64,000 bases of DNA from Bacteroidota bacterium. GTDB taxonomy: Bacteria > Bacteroidota > Bacteroidia > Chitinophagales > Chitinophagaceae. This document shows, piece by piece, positions 9,617-19,282 of the stretch (the first letter of the stretch is position 1; each line of letters starts with the position of its first letter). The position numbers and the translations under genes were made by a program. The DNA lies in assembly GCA_016711825.1 (NCBI GenBank), contig JADJSG010000010.1, positions 1 through 64,000 of the forward strand, in the 5' to 3' direction. The notes below the pieces were generated by a model, which was not told the origin of the DNA, ran no database searches, and saw nothing but the letters and a program-made list of their open reading frames with translations.

Positions 9617-10018
9617 ATGGTAATAAAAATAATATTCAGCCTGGGAATCATAGCTATCATGGCTGCATGTAAAAAGGGCCCTGGTGAAGGTGGAAGGGCA
9701 TTTATAAAAGGGAAAGTATATGTAAAAAATTATACGGCTCCTCCAGGCCCTTTTACATTACAAGATGAGTATTATGCCCAGGGTGAAAATGTTTATATTA
9801 TATATGGAGATGAAGCTGGTGTAGGCAAATCAGTTAAAACTTCGTATGATGGAAGTTACCAGTTTGAATACCTTCGCAAAGGCAAATATGTAGTGTATGC
9901 ATTATCTGATGACACTTCTTCTACCATCAACAGTAAAACGGTTGAAATAAAACAAATAGTTGAAATAAAAAATGCGACTGAAACCCTGACTTTACCTGAT
10001 ATTGAAATTGTAAAATAA
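9617..10018 (+). CDS. Lipoprotein with a carboxypeptidase-regulatory-like fold
   Basis: A signal sequence with lipobox (GIIAIMAACKKG) anchors it. The mature 115 residues contain a beta-sandwich-like pattern (GKVYVKNYTAPPGPFTLQDEYYAQGENVYIIYG, then TSYDGSYQFEYLRKGKYVVYA), typical of carboxypeptidase regulatory-like or prealbumin-like modules. It is followed 11 bases later by the DUF2490 gene on the same strand, so the two probably form an operon with an outer-membrane role. The function is unknown. Confidence 0.65.
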   Translation: MVIKIIFSLGIIAIMAACKKGPGEGGRAFIKGKVYVKNYTAPPGPFTLQDEYYAQGENVYIIYGDEAGVGKSVKTSYDGSYQFEYLRKGKYVVYALSDDTSSTINSKTVEIKQIVEIKNATETLTLPDIEIVK

Positions 10019-10029
10019 GAAACGAGAAT

Positions 10030-10723
10030 ATGCTTAATTATTGTAGAGTATTTTCGATACTTATCATCCTATTGATGGCTAACAAGGGGTTTACACAGGT
10101 TGTATACCCTGATTTTGGCATGTGGAATACATTGAGCATTGAAAAAAACTGAACAAAAAATATCTGTATCAATAGATGAAGAGTTTAGGCTTCGAGAAAA
10201 TCTCTCAAAAATTAATTTGTTTTATACTAACCTTGGATTGAATTATAAATTTTCAAAAAAACTAAAAGCCTCCTTTATTTATAGAATTACCCAAAAAGCT
10301 GTTGATGGCCGAGGTTACGATATCAAACATCGAATTATGCTGGATGTTATTTATAAAGAAAAACTTTCAAAGAAATTTGTATTTCAATTTAGACAAAGGG
10401 CTCAATTCGAAAACAACAATATCTATTCAAGTCGCGATGGGCGTTACATTGAATCTTTCTTAAGAAGCAAATTTGAAATTGGCTATAATTATACCAAAGA
10501 TATCAAAGCATATTTTTCGGAAGAATTGCGTTTTCAACTTCATGATCCACGAAATCCTGAGTCTGATTATGGGTTACACCGTTTTAGACATTGCTTAGGA
10601 ATCGATTATAACCTCAGCAATAGCAGTACAGTGGGTGTTTATTATTTGGTACAAAACGAAATCAAAGTGTACAAACCCAATGAGTTATATATTTTTGGGT
10701 TACAGTATGGATTTCAGTTTTAG
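10030..10723 (+). CDS. DUF2490 outer-membrane protein (one frameshift)
   Basis: It starts MLNYCRVFSILIILLMANKGFTQ, a signal peptide, followed by the conserved DUF2490 entry DFGMWNTLSIEK. The frame breaks in A7 at 10142-10148; six A give EKTEQKISVSIDEEFRLREN and an open frame to 10723, about 231 residues. Alternating strands with GLNYKFSKKLKASFIYRI and the terminal IFGLQYGFQF suggest a small outer-membrane barrel. The gene ends convergently with the following minus-strand gene, with stops overlapping by 4 bases. DUF2490 function is not known. Confidence 0.7.
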
Positions 10724-11363
10724 AAACGAAATCCCATATTAAATCCAAGATTAAACGTTTGATTTAAATTCATTGGACTGTCATTGTAATAATTATTTCC
10801 TCCATTATAATTTTTATTCATATCATTGAAACTATCATAGTATAGTATCCCCAAACTAGCATCTATACCCAGATATAGGTGTTTTGAGATGGTAAAATTG
10901 AGACTATTATTTAAGGCAAAGCCAAACTGTTTACGTGTATAATTAATTGATGATGAATAACTGGAAAAATAGTTATAATATGGCTCGTCAATCATAGCAA
11001 TGAGAAACTGTGGACCAACTGCATACTTCACAACCCCTTGTTTTTTAGGGTAAAGTTTGATGGTAGGCATCAAGATAACCCCTGTATGTTCAATGGTAAA
11101 GTTGACAGGTAATTTTAAACTGATTAATTCATTCTCAAAAATCCTTTCATAACTAAATCCAACTGAAACATACCCATTTCCATCACCCATTACATTGTTT
11201 ACAGAAAACTGGGCTGGTGAAAAGGCAATAATATTTTTCCTAAACTAGCTGATTTTACTTTTGCTTTTGTTCTTTCGTTGGTTCGGTTTACACGATACCC
11301 CTGGGCAAATGACATGGATGTGATTAACATCAATAAACAGGTTATAAGATTTGTTTTATTCAT
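10720..11363 (-). CDS. Outer-membrane beta-barrel protein (one frameshift)
   Basis: The start at 11363 gives MNKTNLITCLLMLITSMSFAQG, a clear signal peptide. The frame breaks in a T5 run at 11234-11238; one more base gives SLGKNIIAFSPAQFSVNNVMGDG and continues to the stop. The mature part alternates hydrophobic and polar residues (YVSVGFSYERIF, HLYLGIDASLGILYYDS) and ends LGFNMGFRF with a terminal Phe, as in OmpA/OmpW-type small barrels. A run of Asn/Tyr (NYNGGNNYYNDS) lies in a loop. About 214 residues; ligand unknown. Confidence 0.65.
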
Positions 11364-11408
11364 TTTACGTTGTTTTTAAGTTTAAAATGTATGTTTAAAA
11401 GCTATTTT

Positions 11409-12130
11409 TTATTGTTTAAGCCATTTATTGCATTGTTTCAACATAGCGTCCATATCCTTTGACAAGGGAGCTTCAGCAACAATTTGCTTTCCTTTGGCAG
11501 TGGTGAATTTAAGTGAAAATGCATGCAAAGCTAATCTATTTAAAATGGGTGTTTCTTCAAGAATATCTTTCGACATCTTGTATTTCTTTTCAAAGACGAT
11601 ATATATACCGGATTCGTTAGTCCATACAAGGCATCGCAAACGATGGGGTGTCCTAAATTCGCACTATGTAAGCGTATTTGATGGGTTCTGCCCGTGAGAA
11701 TATGAAAAGAAACCAAACTGTAAGTTCCATAGTTGGCAATGGTTTCATACACTGTTGTAGAAGGTTTACCTTGTTTTTGGTTAATGATCATTTTTCCTTT
11801 TATCACAGGATGTTCCATGATTGCATCTTCGATAATACCACTTGCCTGGTCAAAACTACCATGTACAATGCCTAAATATTTTTTTTCAATCAATCGTTTT
11901 TCAAACAACATTGAGGCATATTTATGGGCTTCTTCATTTTTGGCAAAACAAATACAACCACTGGTTTCTTTATCTATGCGATGTACAATAAAAATTGAAG
12001 CATATTTGTCTCTCAGTACTTTTGTCACTGAGGGTAATTCTGCATTATGTCTATCGGGAATGCTCAATACCCCAGAAGGTTTATTGATAATGATATAATC
12101 GTCATCTTCGTAAATAATGGATAATTTCAT
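11409..12130 (-). CDS. RluA-family pseudouridine synthase (one frameshift)
   Basis: Converts uridine to pseudouridine in rRNA or tRNA. The catalytic motif is seen as HRIDKETSGCICFAKN (catalytic Asp after HRI), with GRTHQIRLHSANLGHPIVCDALYG downstream. The entry EDDDYIIINKPSGVLSIP is typical of the family. The frame breaks at T4 (11587-11590); a fifth base gives ISSLKKKYKMSKDILEETPILNRLALHA. The corrected length is about 240 residues. It lies 15 bases downstream of the RluB-type gene on the same strand. The exact RNA target cannot be told from sequence. Confidence 0.8.
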
Positions 12131-12145
12131 GATTTGCGTAAAAAA

Positions 12146-13206
12146 TTATTTAAAATGCTTGAGGTAAATAATTTCTTTTTCATCTAATAATCGATAAGTC
12201 CCCCTGGGAATGTTTTTCTTGGTTAAACCTGCATACACCACCCTGTCTAAAGCAGTTACTTTATATTGCAGATGTTCAAAAATTCTTCGTACAATTCGAT
12301 TTCTACCAATATGTATTTGCACGCCAATCACTTTTTTATCTTTGGGGTTTACAAATGCAATTTCATCTACAGGGGCTAATCCATCTTCAAGGGTTATTCC
12401 CTCTGCTATTTTATCAAAATCATTTTTGGTTAAAGGCTTGTCGAGGGTTACCTGATATACTTTTTTGATATTGTATTTTGGATGTGACAATCGTTGTGCC
12501 AATTCACCATCATTGGTCATCAACAATAAGCCCGTTGTATTTCTATCTAACCGACCTACAGGGTATAAGCGGGTGGTATCAACCCCTTTAAACAAATCTA
12601 AAACAGTATTTCTATCCTCAGGATCATCCGTTGTAGTAATGAAATTTTTAGGTTTGTTTAATAAATAATATACCAAATTTTTCTGGGGAAAAACTCTTTT
12701 TTCTTCATACACTATATCATCGGCTTCACTTACTTTCACCGCAGGGTTTACTTCTACTTTGCTATTGACACTTACTTTTCCTTTCTTGATAAGCTCCACA
12801 GCATCTCTGCGTGAGCAGATACCACAGTGCGCAATATATTTATTTAAAGGCATGCATTCATTAGCTTCATCATTAGCTGTGGATTTGCTTTTTTTAGGCA
12901 CTTTGATTTCAGATTGAAAATAAGGATTTTCATTTTCGGGGTATGATTGATTTTCATTCAATTTTACTTCATACGCTTTTTTTACACCTTGCTTTTTTCG
13001 TTCAGGATGTTTCTTTTTTCGGCAAGAGAAAAACTTTTTTTGGTAGTTGTTGAAGCTGATTTGGGCAAAAAACTTCTTTTGCTTTTGCGATGTTTTTTTT
13101 CAGGCGCTTTTGATTCATCATCCCATGATGTTGCGTCTTTAGGGGCAATGGTGGGTTTCTTTTTTTTAGAAAACTCAGCAGAAAAATGGGTTATTTTTTT
13201 GGCCAT
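12146..13206 (-). CDS. rluB: RluB/RsuA-family 23S rRNA pseudouridine synthase with basic N-terminal extension (one frameshift)
   Basis: An S4 RNA-binding domain (MPLNKYIAHCGICSRRDAVELIKKGKVSVN) is followed by the RsuA/RluB catalytic core, with GRLDRNTTGLLLMTNDGELAQRLSHP and IHIGRNRIVRRIFEHL. In most annotations the gene would start at 12961. The frame directly upstream encodes a Lys/Ser-rich stretch from an ATG at 13206 (MAKKITHFSAEF, then KKHRKSKRS). An A6 run (plus 13014-13019) read as A7 fuses the two through KKHPERKKQGVKKAYEVKLNENQ. Such a basic disordered extension is common in Bacteroidota RluB. About 354 residues when joined. Confidence 0.8.
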
Positions 13207-13224
13207 AAGTCAAATATAAAATAA

Positions 13225-14265
13225 TTAAATGGTTGGATGATTTATATTCGCTAATTGTCCACAAGCAGCATCAATGTCTTTGCCTCTGCTTCTACGCAAA
13301 CGAGCATTCACACGGTTTCGTTCCAAGTACTGCATAAAGGCATCTACCTTAGCTTCAGTTGGTTTTGCAAATTTGGCTAATTCAATAGGGTTATATTCAA
13401 TAATATTCACTTTACTAGGTATCTTTCTACAAATTTTAATCAGCTCATCGGCATCTTCAATGCTATCATTAAAATTGGCAAATAAAATATACTCAAAGGT
13501 GATGGCGTTTTTCGTTTTTTGAAAATAATAATTCAATGCTTCTTCTATCACTTCCAGGTTATTGGTTTCGTTGATAGGCATGATTTCATTTCTTTTTTGA
13601 TCGTTGGCAGCATGTAATGATAGGGCAAGATTAAACTTTACATGGTCATCTGCCAGTTTATGAATCATTTTACTGATACCTGCAGTAGAAACTGTAATAC
13701 GTGTAGGTGACATGCCTAATCCATCGATGGAAACAATTTTATCAATCGACTTCAACACATTGCTATAATTAAGTAATGGCTCTCCCATTCCCATGTAAAC
13801 AATATTGGTCAGTTTTTTACCATAATGTGTGAGTGCTTGTTGGTTTAATAAAAACACCTGATCGTAAATTTCATCAAAGTCGATATTGCGTTTGCGTTCC
13901 ATATAGCCAGTAGCGCAAAACTTGCAACTTAAGCTACATCCCACTTGAGAGGATACACAAGCTGTCATTCGGGTAGATGTGGGTATCAATACCCCTTCTA
14001 CAAAATGTCCATCATGAAGCACAAATCTATTTTTGATTGTGGTATCATCACTCAACTGGGTATGATGTATTTTTACTGCATTGAGTACGTATTCTTCTTT
14101 CATTTTTTCACGCAATGCTTTTGACAAATTCAGCATTTCGTCGATAGAACTGGCTCCATGTTTCCATATCCATTCATAGATTTGCTTTGCCCGAAAAGGT
14201 TTTTCGCCCCATGTAGCCAAAAGGGTTTCGATTTCTGCAAGTGTGAGATGACGGAGGTTTTTCAT
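13225..14265 (-). CDS. rlmN: Dual-specificity 23S rRNA/tRNA adenine C2-methyltransferase
   Basis: A radical-SAM enzyme that methylates A2503 of 23S rRNA and A37 of some tRNAs. The [4Fe-4S] motif appears as CSLSCKFCATG (residues about 110-120), followed by GMGEPLLNY and the SAM-binding region ISTVSTAG-like TVSTAGIS. The methyl-carrying Cys near the C-terminus is in DAACGQLA. The length of 346 matches the family. It is the first gene in the window, reading from the left, that is fully intact among conserved genes. It stands alone on the minus strand between rluB and ppx. Confidence 0.95.
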   Translation of the reverse strand: MKNLRHLTLAEIETLLATWGEKPFRAKQIYEWIWKHGASSIDEMLNLSKALREKMKEEYVLNAVKIHHTQLSDDTTIKNRFVLHDGHFVEGVLIPTSTRMTACVSSQVGCSLSCKFCATGYMERKRNIDFDEIYDQVFLLNQQALTHYGKKLTNIVYMGMGEPLLNYSNVLKSIDKIVSIDGLGMSPTRITVSTAGISKMIHKLADDHVKFNLALSLHAANDQKRNEIMPINETNNLEVIEEALNYYFQKTKNAITFEYILFANFNDSIEDADELIKICRKIPSKVNIIEYNPIELAKFAKPTEAKVDAFMQYLERNRVNARLRRSRGKDIDAACGQLANINHPTI

Positions 14266-14372
14266 GAAATAGCCTTATATAATTTATGCGAAAGTAAGGA
14301 AATTAAGTGAGGTGGAAAATAAGAGATTTAGAGAAAGCTTAGCCATCCTTATTACTTTACTCAAATGACGAC

Positions 14373-15281
14373 TTATTTCTTAGCAATACCCATCATACTG
14401 GTAAAACTCATTTCATTGTATAAGAGTCTGATAAGTCCATCTGCCAAGCCAATTTGTGGTACATAAATTTCTTGTATATCAGCCCAACGCATGATATTGT
14501 TGTAAATGAGCAATGCAGGTACTATTACATCTGCCCTATCTTGCCGAAATCCGTATTTATGCATCCTTTCATTCACCGATAAAGCATTCATTTCTTTGTA
14601 ATAATCTCTCAATATTTCTACAGGCAATGGCTTGCCTAATTTACGTTTTGACAATGAAAATATTTTATTGATATTTCCTCCCGAACCAATGGCTTGTGCA
14701 GGTAAATGTGCTTTCAAAACAGTTTTGATAAAGTTTTTCATTTCATCCCATGCCTCTTCTTCTACTTTATCTTTGAGCAATCGAATGGTACCAATATTAA
14801 ACGATTTTTTGATTACTTCTTTGGCTTTTGTATACAAAGTCAATTCGGTACTACCACCTCCTACATCGATATACAAATAATTAAATTTCGCATCCAGATT
14901 ATCTGCAAGATGCGTTTCATATAATATCTGCGCTTCCTCACTACCACTGATAACATTGATTTTTATAGCGGTTTCTTTAAACACTTGTTGAACGATCTCA
15001 GAGGCATTTTTGGCATCCCGCATCGCAGAAGTTGCACATACTTTAATGGCCTGGACTTCATAAATATTTAAAAAATGTTTAAAGGCCTGAATGGTTTCTA
15101 TGAGTTGTTGAATTTTAATATCGGAGATACTTCCTGATTCAAATACATCAAAACCCAGACGCAGAGGTACCCGCACAAGATTGACTTTTGTAAAATCTAA
15201 AGTCCCATCTATATATGTGGTGATATCTTTTATTAAAAGCCTCGCGGCATTAGAACCTATATCAATTGCAGCAAGTCTCAT
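14373..15281 (-). CDS. ppx: Exopolyphosphatase / Ppx-GppA family phosphatase
   Basis: An ASKHA-fold enzyme that cleaves terminal phosphates from polyphosphate or converts pppGpp. The first phosphate loop is AAIDIGSNAARLLI (residues 4-17), the second is YIDVGGGSTELTLY (about 137), and AIGSGGNINKI follows at about 205. At 302 residues it has the Ppx/GppA core only and lacks the C-terminal HD-like extension of E. coli Ppx. It lies 43 bases downstream of ppk1 on the same strand, so synthesis and breakdown of polyphosphate are likely co-transcribed. Confidence 0.88.
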   Translation of the reverse strand: MRLAAIDIGSNAARLLIKDITTYIDGTLDFTKVNLVRVPLRLGFDVFESGSISDIKIQQLIETIQAFKHFLNIYEVQAIKVCATSAMRDAKNASEIVQQVFKETAIKINVISGSEEAQILYETHLADNLDAKFNYLYIDVGGGSTELTLYTKAKEVIKKSFNIGTIRLLKDKVEEEAWDEMKNFIKTVLKAHLPAQAIGSGGNINKIFSLSKRKLGKPLPVEILRDYYKEMNALSVNERMHKYGFRQDRADVIVPALLIYNNIMRWADIQEIYVPQIGLADGLIRLLYNEMSFTSMMGIAKK

Positions 15282-15324
15282 ATTTATTAATCATTATTCA
15301 GTGCAAGTTAGGCAAATATTTTTT

Positions 15325-17406
15325 TTAAGAATATTTTTTAGCACTTAAATAGTTATATATTTCTACTTGAGATCTTACATGTTTTTCTTTCAACCCTCTT
15401 GCCACATATTGATTTAATTGATTATTGTCAAGGATTCTTGCTTTTTCATTTTCGGCCAATTGTATCTCTAATATCTTTTTTAATTCATCTTTGATTTCTG
15501 TATCAAAAATGGGTGTAGTGGTTTCTATTCTAAAATCAAGGTTTCGAATCATCCAGTCAGCACTTGAAATATAAATATCATCTTTCCCACCATTTTTAAA
15601 ATAAAAGATACGGGCATGTTCAAGATATTGATCCACAATACTGATGGCATGAATGGGCTTAGGCCATTTTTTATTTTCGGTATGCGCTGTGCAAATGCCC
15701 CGAATAATTAACCTTAAATCAAGCCCGGCTTGAGCTGCATGATAGATTTCCTCAATGAGCTTTACATCTGAAAGGCTATTGAGCTTAATACAACACATGG
15801 CAGACTTACCAGCTTTGTGTAGCTTCATTTCATTTTTAATTTTTTCAATAAAAAATGATCTTGTATTGTAAGGTGAAACCAGCAAGGTTTTACATCGTTT
15901 AAATAAATGAATTTGAGCTGGAAATTCGATGAGTTTAAAAATATTGTTGATATCGGCTGTGATTCTTTTATCAGCAGTGAGCAAACAATGATCTCCATAT
16001 ATTTTTGCAGTCATTTCATTAAGGTTACCCGTACTTACAAAGCCATAATTTTTTAAGGTTTTACCCACTCTTTTAGTAATCAAACAAAGTTTTGCATGTA
16101 TTTTCCGATCAGGTAAGCCCACTAAAACCCTTACGCCTTCTTCTTCAAGGATCCTTTTCCACTTCAAATTTGCTTCTTCATCAAAACGTGCTTTCAGTTC
16201 AAGCACTACTGTTACTTTTTTGCCATTTCGTAAGGCATTGATCAATGCACTCACAATTTTTGAGTCTTTTGCCAAGCGATAACAGGTAATTTTGATGGTT
16301 TCAACATACGGATCAATCGCAGCTTCGCGCAATAAATCAATAATACTATCAAATGAGTGATAAGGAAAATGCAACATCACATCTCGCTCATTTAACACAT
16401 CTAAAATACGCACAGGCTGCGTAAATAATGGATGTACAAATGGATTTTCACGTAGGGGTCTTTTTTCAAATACTTCCATCGGAAAATCCATAAAGTCTTT
16501 AAAATTATGAATTCGGCCTCCTGGTATTAAATGATCTTTTCGGGAAAGATTTAAAAGTTTGATGAGATAATCTAATAAATTTTTTTGAATCGCTTTATCG
16601 TATACTAATCTTACGGCTTTCCCTTTTTTACGATTTTTCAACCCTTTTTCGATACTTTCAATCAAATCATTGTTGATATCATTGTCAATATCTAATTCGG
16701 CATCACGCGTGACCTTTATGATATACCCTTCAAAAGTATTGAACCCAAACTGTGTAAATAAACTAGGCAAACAATACCTGATGATGTCTTCAAGCAAGAT
16801 AATATTTTTTTCCCCTTTAGGAGATGGCAGTATGACAAACCTTGGCAATGAAAATGTTGGAACTTCTATCAAAGCATAACTATTCATAAATGAATTACTG
16901 CTATTTGACAAAATACAGGCAAGATAAATAGACTTATCGTGCAACAAGGGAAGATCCGAAATACTTTCAATCATCAGGGGCGCAATGTTTGTACGTACTT
17001 TGTCATTAAAATAGCCTGCAATAAATTCCTTTTGTATTTTGTTGAGTTGTTTCTCGTTCACAATATTCACCCCTTCTTTTTTCATTTCAAGAAGTACTTC
17101 ATTGTAAATTCGATTAAATTCTTTCTGTTGCAACATAACCACAGACTGAATTTGTTTTAAAATATTGGCAGGCTTGCTTTCCATATACATTTTGGCTTGT
17201 TTACCAAACTGTACCATTCGATTTAAGGTAGCCACCCTTACCCTAAAAAATTCATCAAGATTATTTGAAAATATACCTAAAAATCGTAAACGATCTGCAA
17301 TGGCGACTGTGGGATCTGTGGCTTCTTGCAATACCCTTGCATTAAATGCTAACCAGCTAATATCCCTAATAATCTTTGTAGGGGGTTTCTTATTCTTCAT
17401 ATTCAA
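15325..17406 (-). CDS. ppk1: Polyphosphate kinase 1
   Basis: Makes polyphosphate reversibly from ATP. The N-terminal helical domain (RDISWLAFNARVLQEA, FLGIFSNNLDEFFRVRVA) leads into the head domain. The two phospholipase-D-like catalytic domains follow: ITCYRLAKDSKIVSALINAL, the autophosphorylated His in DRKIHAKLCLI, STGNLNE, and later GLDLRLIIRGICTAH. Its 693 residues match the family. A -7-like TATATTTG box lies only 4 bases upstream of the ATG (17411-17418). Its partner ppx follows after 43 bases. Confidence 0.95.
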   Translation of the reverse strand: MNMKNKKPPTKIIRDISWLAFNARVLQEATDPTVAIADRLRFLGIFSNNLDEFFRVRVATLNRMVQFGKQAKMYMESKPANILKQIQSVVMLQQKEFNRIYNEVLLEMKKEGVNIVNEKQLNKIQKEFIAGYFNDKVRTNIAPLMIESISDLPLLHDKSIYLACILSNSSNSFMNSYALIEVPTFSLPRFVILPSPKGEKNIILLEDIIRYCLPSLFTQFGFNTFEGYIIKVTRDAELDIDNDINNDLIESIEKGLKNRKKGKAVRLVYDKAIQKNLLDYLIKLLNLSRKDHLIPGGRIHNFKDFMDFPMEVFEKRPLRENPFVHPLFTQPVRILDVLNERDVMLHFPYHSFDSIIDLLREAAIDPYVETIKITCYRLAKDSKIVSALINALRNGKKVTVVLELKARFDEEANLKWKRILEEEGVRVLVGLPDRKIHAKLCLITKRVGKTLKNYGFVSTGNLNEMTAKIYGDHCLLTADKRITADINNIFKLIEFPAQIHLFKRCKTLLVSPYNTRSFFIEKIKNEMKLHKAGKSAMCCIKLNSLSDVKLIEEIYHAAQAGLDLRLIIRGICTAHTENKKWPKPIHAISIVDQYLEHARIFYFKNGGKDDIYISSADWMIRNLDFRIETTTPIFDTEIKDELKKILEIQLAENEKARILDNNQLNQYVARGLKEKHVRSQVEIYNYLSAKKYS

Positions 17407-17410
17407 AGTG

Positions 17411-17418
17411 CAAATATA
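17411..17418 (-). promoter_or_regulatory. -7 box for ppk1, almost touching the start codon
   Basis: TATATTTG on the minus strand, with 4 bases between it and the ATG at 17406. If used, the transcript would begin at or within a few bases of the start codon. No clear TTG at -33 spacing was found, so this is tentative. Confidence 0.4.
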
Positions 17419-17623
17419 GAAGACAAGCTATGTATTCTATGTTAAGTTTTTATTGTGTTGCAAGTAAATGTATGTATTATATTTCATACAAAAAGCCTTC
17501 GCTAATTTATATGCAAATGATTCAATTTGACCACTTGCTTAATATTATAGTTCTCTCCCTTAGAATCCGTTTTTAATTGTCAAAATATTCTACATTTGCT
17601 TTTATAATCCCATTTGATTCAGT

Positions 17624-18445
17624 ATGAGTACGCAAACCAATAAAGAATTTAAAAAGATCACCACCCATGCATTGCAAGCTATGAAAGAAAGAGGTGAGAA
17701 AATATCTATGCTTACGGCATATGACTTTTCCATGGCCACTATTTTAGATGATGCAGGTGTCGATATATTGCTTGTTGGTGACAGCGCAAGTAATGTAATG
17801 GCAGGTCATGAAACCACCTTACCCATTACACTTGATCAAATGATTTATCATGCAGCTTCTGTGATTAGAGCAGTAAAAAGAAGCTTGGTGGTTGTAGACT
17901 TACCCTTCGGTTCCTATCAAGGTAATTCAAAAGAGGCGCTCAACAGTGCCATCCGTATCATGAAAGAAGCAGGAGCTCACTCCATAAAAATGGAAGGCGG
18001 AGAAGAAATCATTGAATCGGTTAAAAGAATTATTTCGGCTGGTGTACCTGTAATGGGACATTTAGGACTTACGCCACAAAGTATCTATAAATTTGGCACC
18101 TATAATGTACGTGCCAAAGAAGATGCAGAAGCAGAAGAACTTTTAAAAAATGCCCATTTATTACAAGAAGCAGGTTGTTTTGCCATAGTACTTGAAAAAA
18201 TACCCGCTTTACTTGGGAAAAAAGTTTCAGAAGAACTCAAAATCCCTATCATTGGCATTGGTGCTGGTATGTATGTAGACGGGCAAGTATTGGTAATGCA
18301 TGATATGTTGGGTATCAATAAGGAGTTTAATCCTCGTTTTTTACGTCGTTACCTCAATCTTTATGACCAAATACTGGATGCCACCAAACATTATATAGAA
18401 GATGTAAAAAGTGGGGATTTCCCCAATGAACAAGAACAATATTAG
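17624..18445 (+). CDS. panB: 3-methyl-2-oxobutanoate hydroxymethyltransferase
   Basis: First step of pantothenate (coenzyme A) synthesis: transfers a hydroxymethyl group from methylene-tetrahydrofolate to alpha-ketoisovalerate. Signature regions include MLTAYDFSMATILDDAGVDILLVGDSASNVMAGHETT (metal-binding Asp in VGDS), VVDLPFGSYQ, GAHSIKMEGG, VMGHLGLTPQS, VLEKIPA and IGIGAG. The length of 273 is normal. TACATTTG at 17591-17598 could be its -7 box. It stands alone; panC is not adjacent. Confidence 0.95.
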   Translation: MSTQTNKEFKKITTHALQAMKERGEKISMLTAYDFSMATILDDAGVDILLVGDSASNVMAGHETTLPITLDQMIYHAASVIRAVKRSLVVVDLPFGSYQGNSKEALNSAIRIMKEAGAHSIKMEGGEEIIESVKRIISAGVPVMGHLGLTPQSIYKFGTYNVRAKEDAEAEELLKNAHLLQEAGCFAIVLEKIPALLGKKVSEELKIPIIGIGAGMYVDGQVLVMHDMLGINKEFNPRFLRRYLNLYDQILDATKHYIEDVKSGDFPNEQEQY

Positions 18446-18811
18446 TGGCTAACCCATTCTATTTATGAGTATTTATTGAATGAAACATCAATGTTGAAAA
18501 AAGGTATAGCCCAATGATCTTTTTATACCGATGAGAAATAAAGAAGCGTCTAAAGGATGGTTCTTTTACTAACTTATAACTTTTTTTCAATCAGCATTTA
18601 GCATTGTAATACCAACCACACCTTAAAGACAGTCCATTTGATATTTGCTTAAATGCAATCTATGTGTGCATGATACCGAACTTTTTCAGACTACTTATTC
18701 AATACGTTTGGTATAAGATTTATAAAATTATTGGTTTCCTTTATCAATGACAATGGCTTACATTATAAATTACTTGGGGTAAACTTTATATATACTTGGG
18801 TATAACATAAA
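18446..18811. other. Intergenic stretch with nothing recognised
   Basis: About 365 bases between panB and the rplT terminator. It is AT-rich, without long frames, tRNA-like folds or repeats that I can see. Confidence 0.6.
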
Positions 18812-18835
18812 AAAGCGCACTTTTCAGTGCGCTTT
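18812..18835 (-). terminator. Terminator of rpmI-rplT
   Basis: A 9-bp perfect stem (aaagcgcac 18812-18820 and gtgcgcttt 18827-18835) with loop tttca is followed on the minus strand by a T run. It ends the ribosomal protein operon about 20 bases after the rplT stop. Confidence 0.88.
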
Positions 18836-18854
18836 AAAATATAAAAAAGTTAGA

Positions 18855-19199
18855 TTATTTAACTTGTGTTAGGATACTTTTGAAAGTAGCAGGTTCGTTC
18901 ATAGCCAAATCAGCAAGTACTTTTCTGTTTAAAGTAATATTGGCTTTTGACAATTTATTGATAAAAGTTGAATAATTCATACCTTCAGCTCTTACAGCGG
19001 CGTTGATACGTGCAATCCATAGTGTTCTGTAATCACGTTTTTTCAACTTACGACCTACAAATTTGTAAGTCATCCCTTTTTCAACTACGTTTTTAGCAAC
19101 GGTAAATACGTTTTTACGTTTACCATAATATCCTTTAGCTTGATTAAGTATTTTCTTTTTTCTGGCTCTACTTGCGACGGCGTTTTTTGAACGTGGCAT
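18855..19199 (-). CDS. rplT: 50S ribosomal protein L20
   Basis: A large-subunit assembly protein that binds 23S rRNA. MPRSKNAVASRARKKKILNQAKGYYGKRK and the central TYKFVGRKLKKRDYRTLWIARINAAVR are diagnostic. The length of 114 is normal. It is co-transcribed with rpmI, 83 bases upstream. L20 represses its own operon in other bacteria, but I see no obvious control structure here. Confidence 0.97.
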   Translation of the reverse strand: MPRSKNAVASRARKKKILNQAKGYYGKRKNVFTVAKNVVEKGMTYKFVGRKLKKRDYRTLWIARINAAVRAEGMNYSTFINKLSKANITLNRKVLADLAMNEPATFKSILTQVK

Positions 19200-19282
19200 A
19201 TTTTAATTTTTAAGAATGTTTGTTATAATATTTTTATTTAAAGCTTTCATCGAATTGTACTCCATGTACAACATCCTGAATA

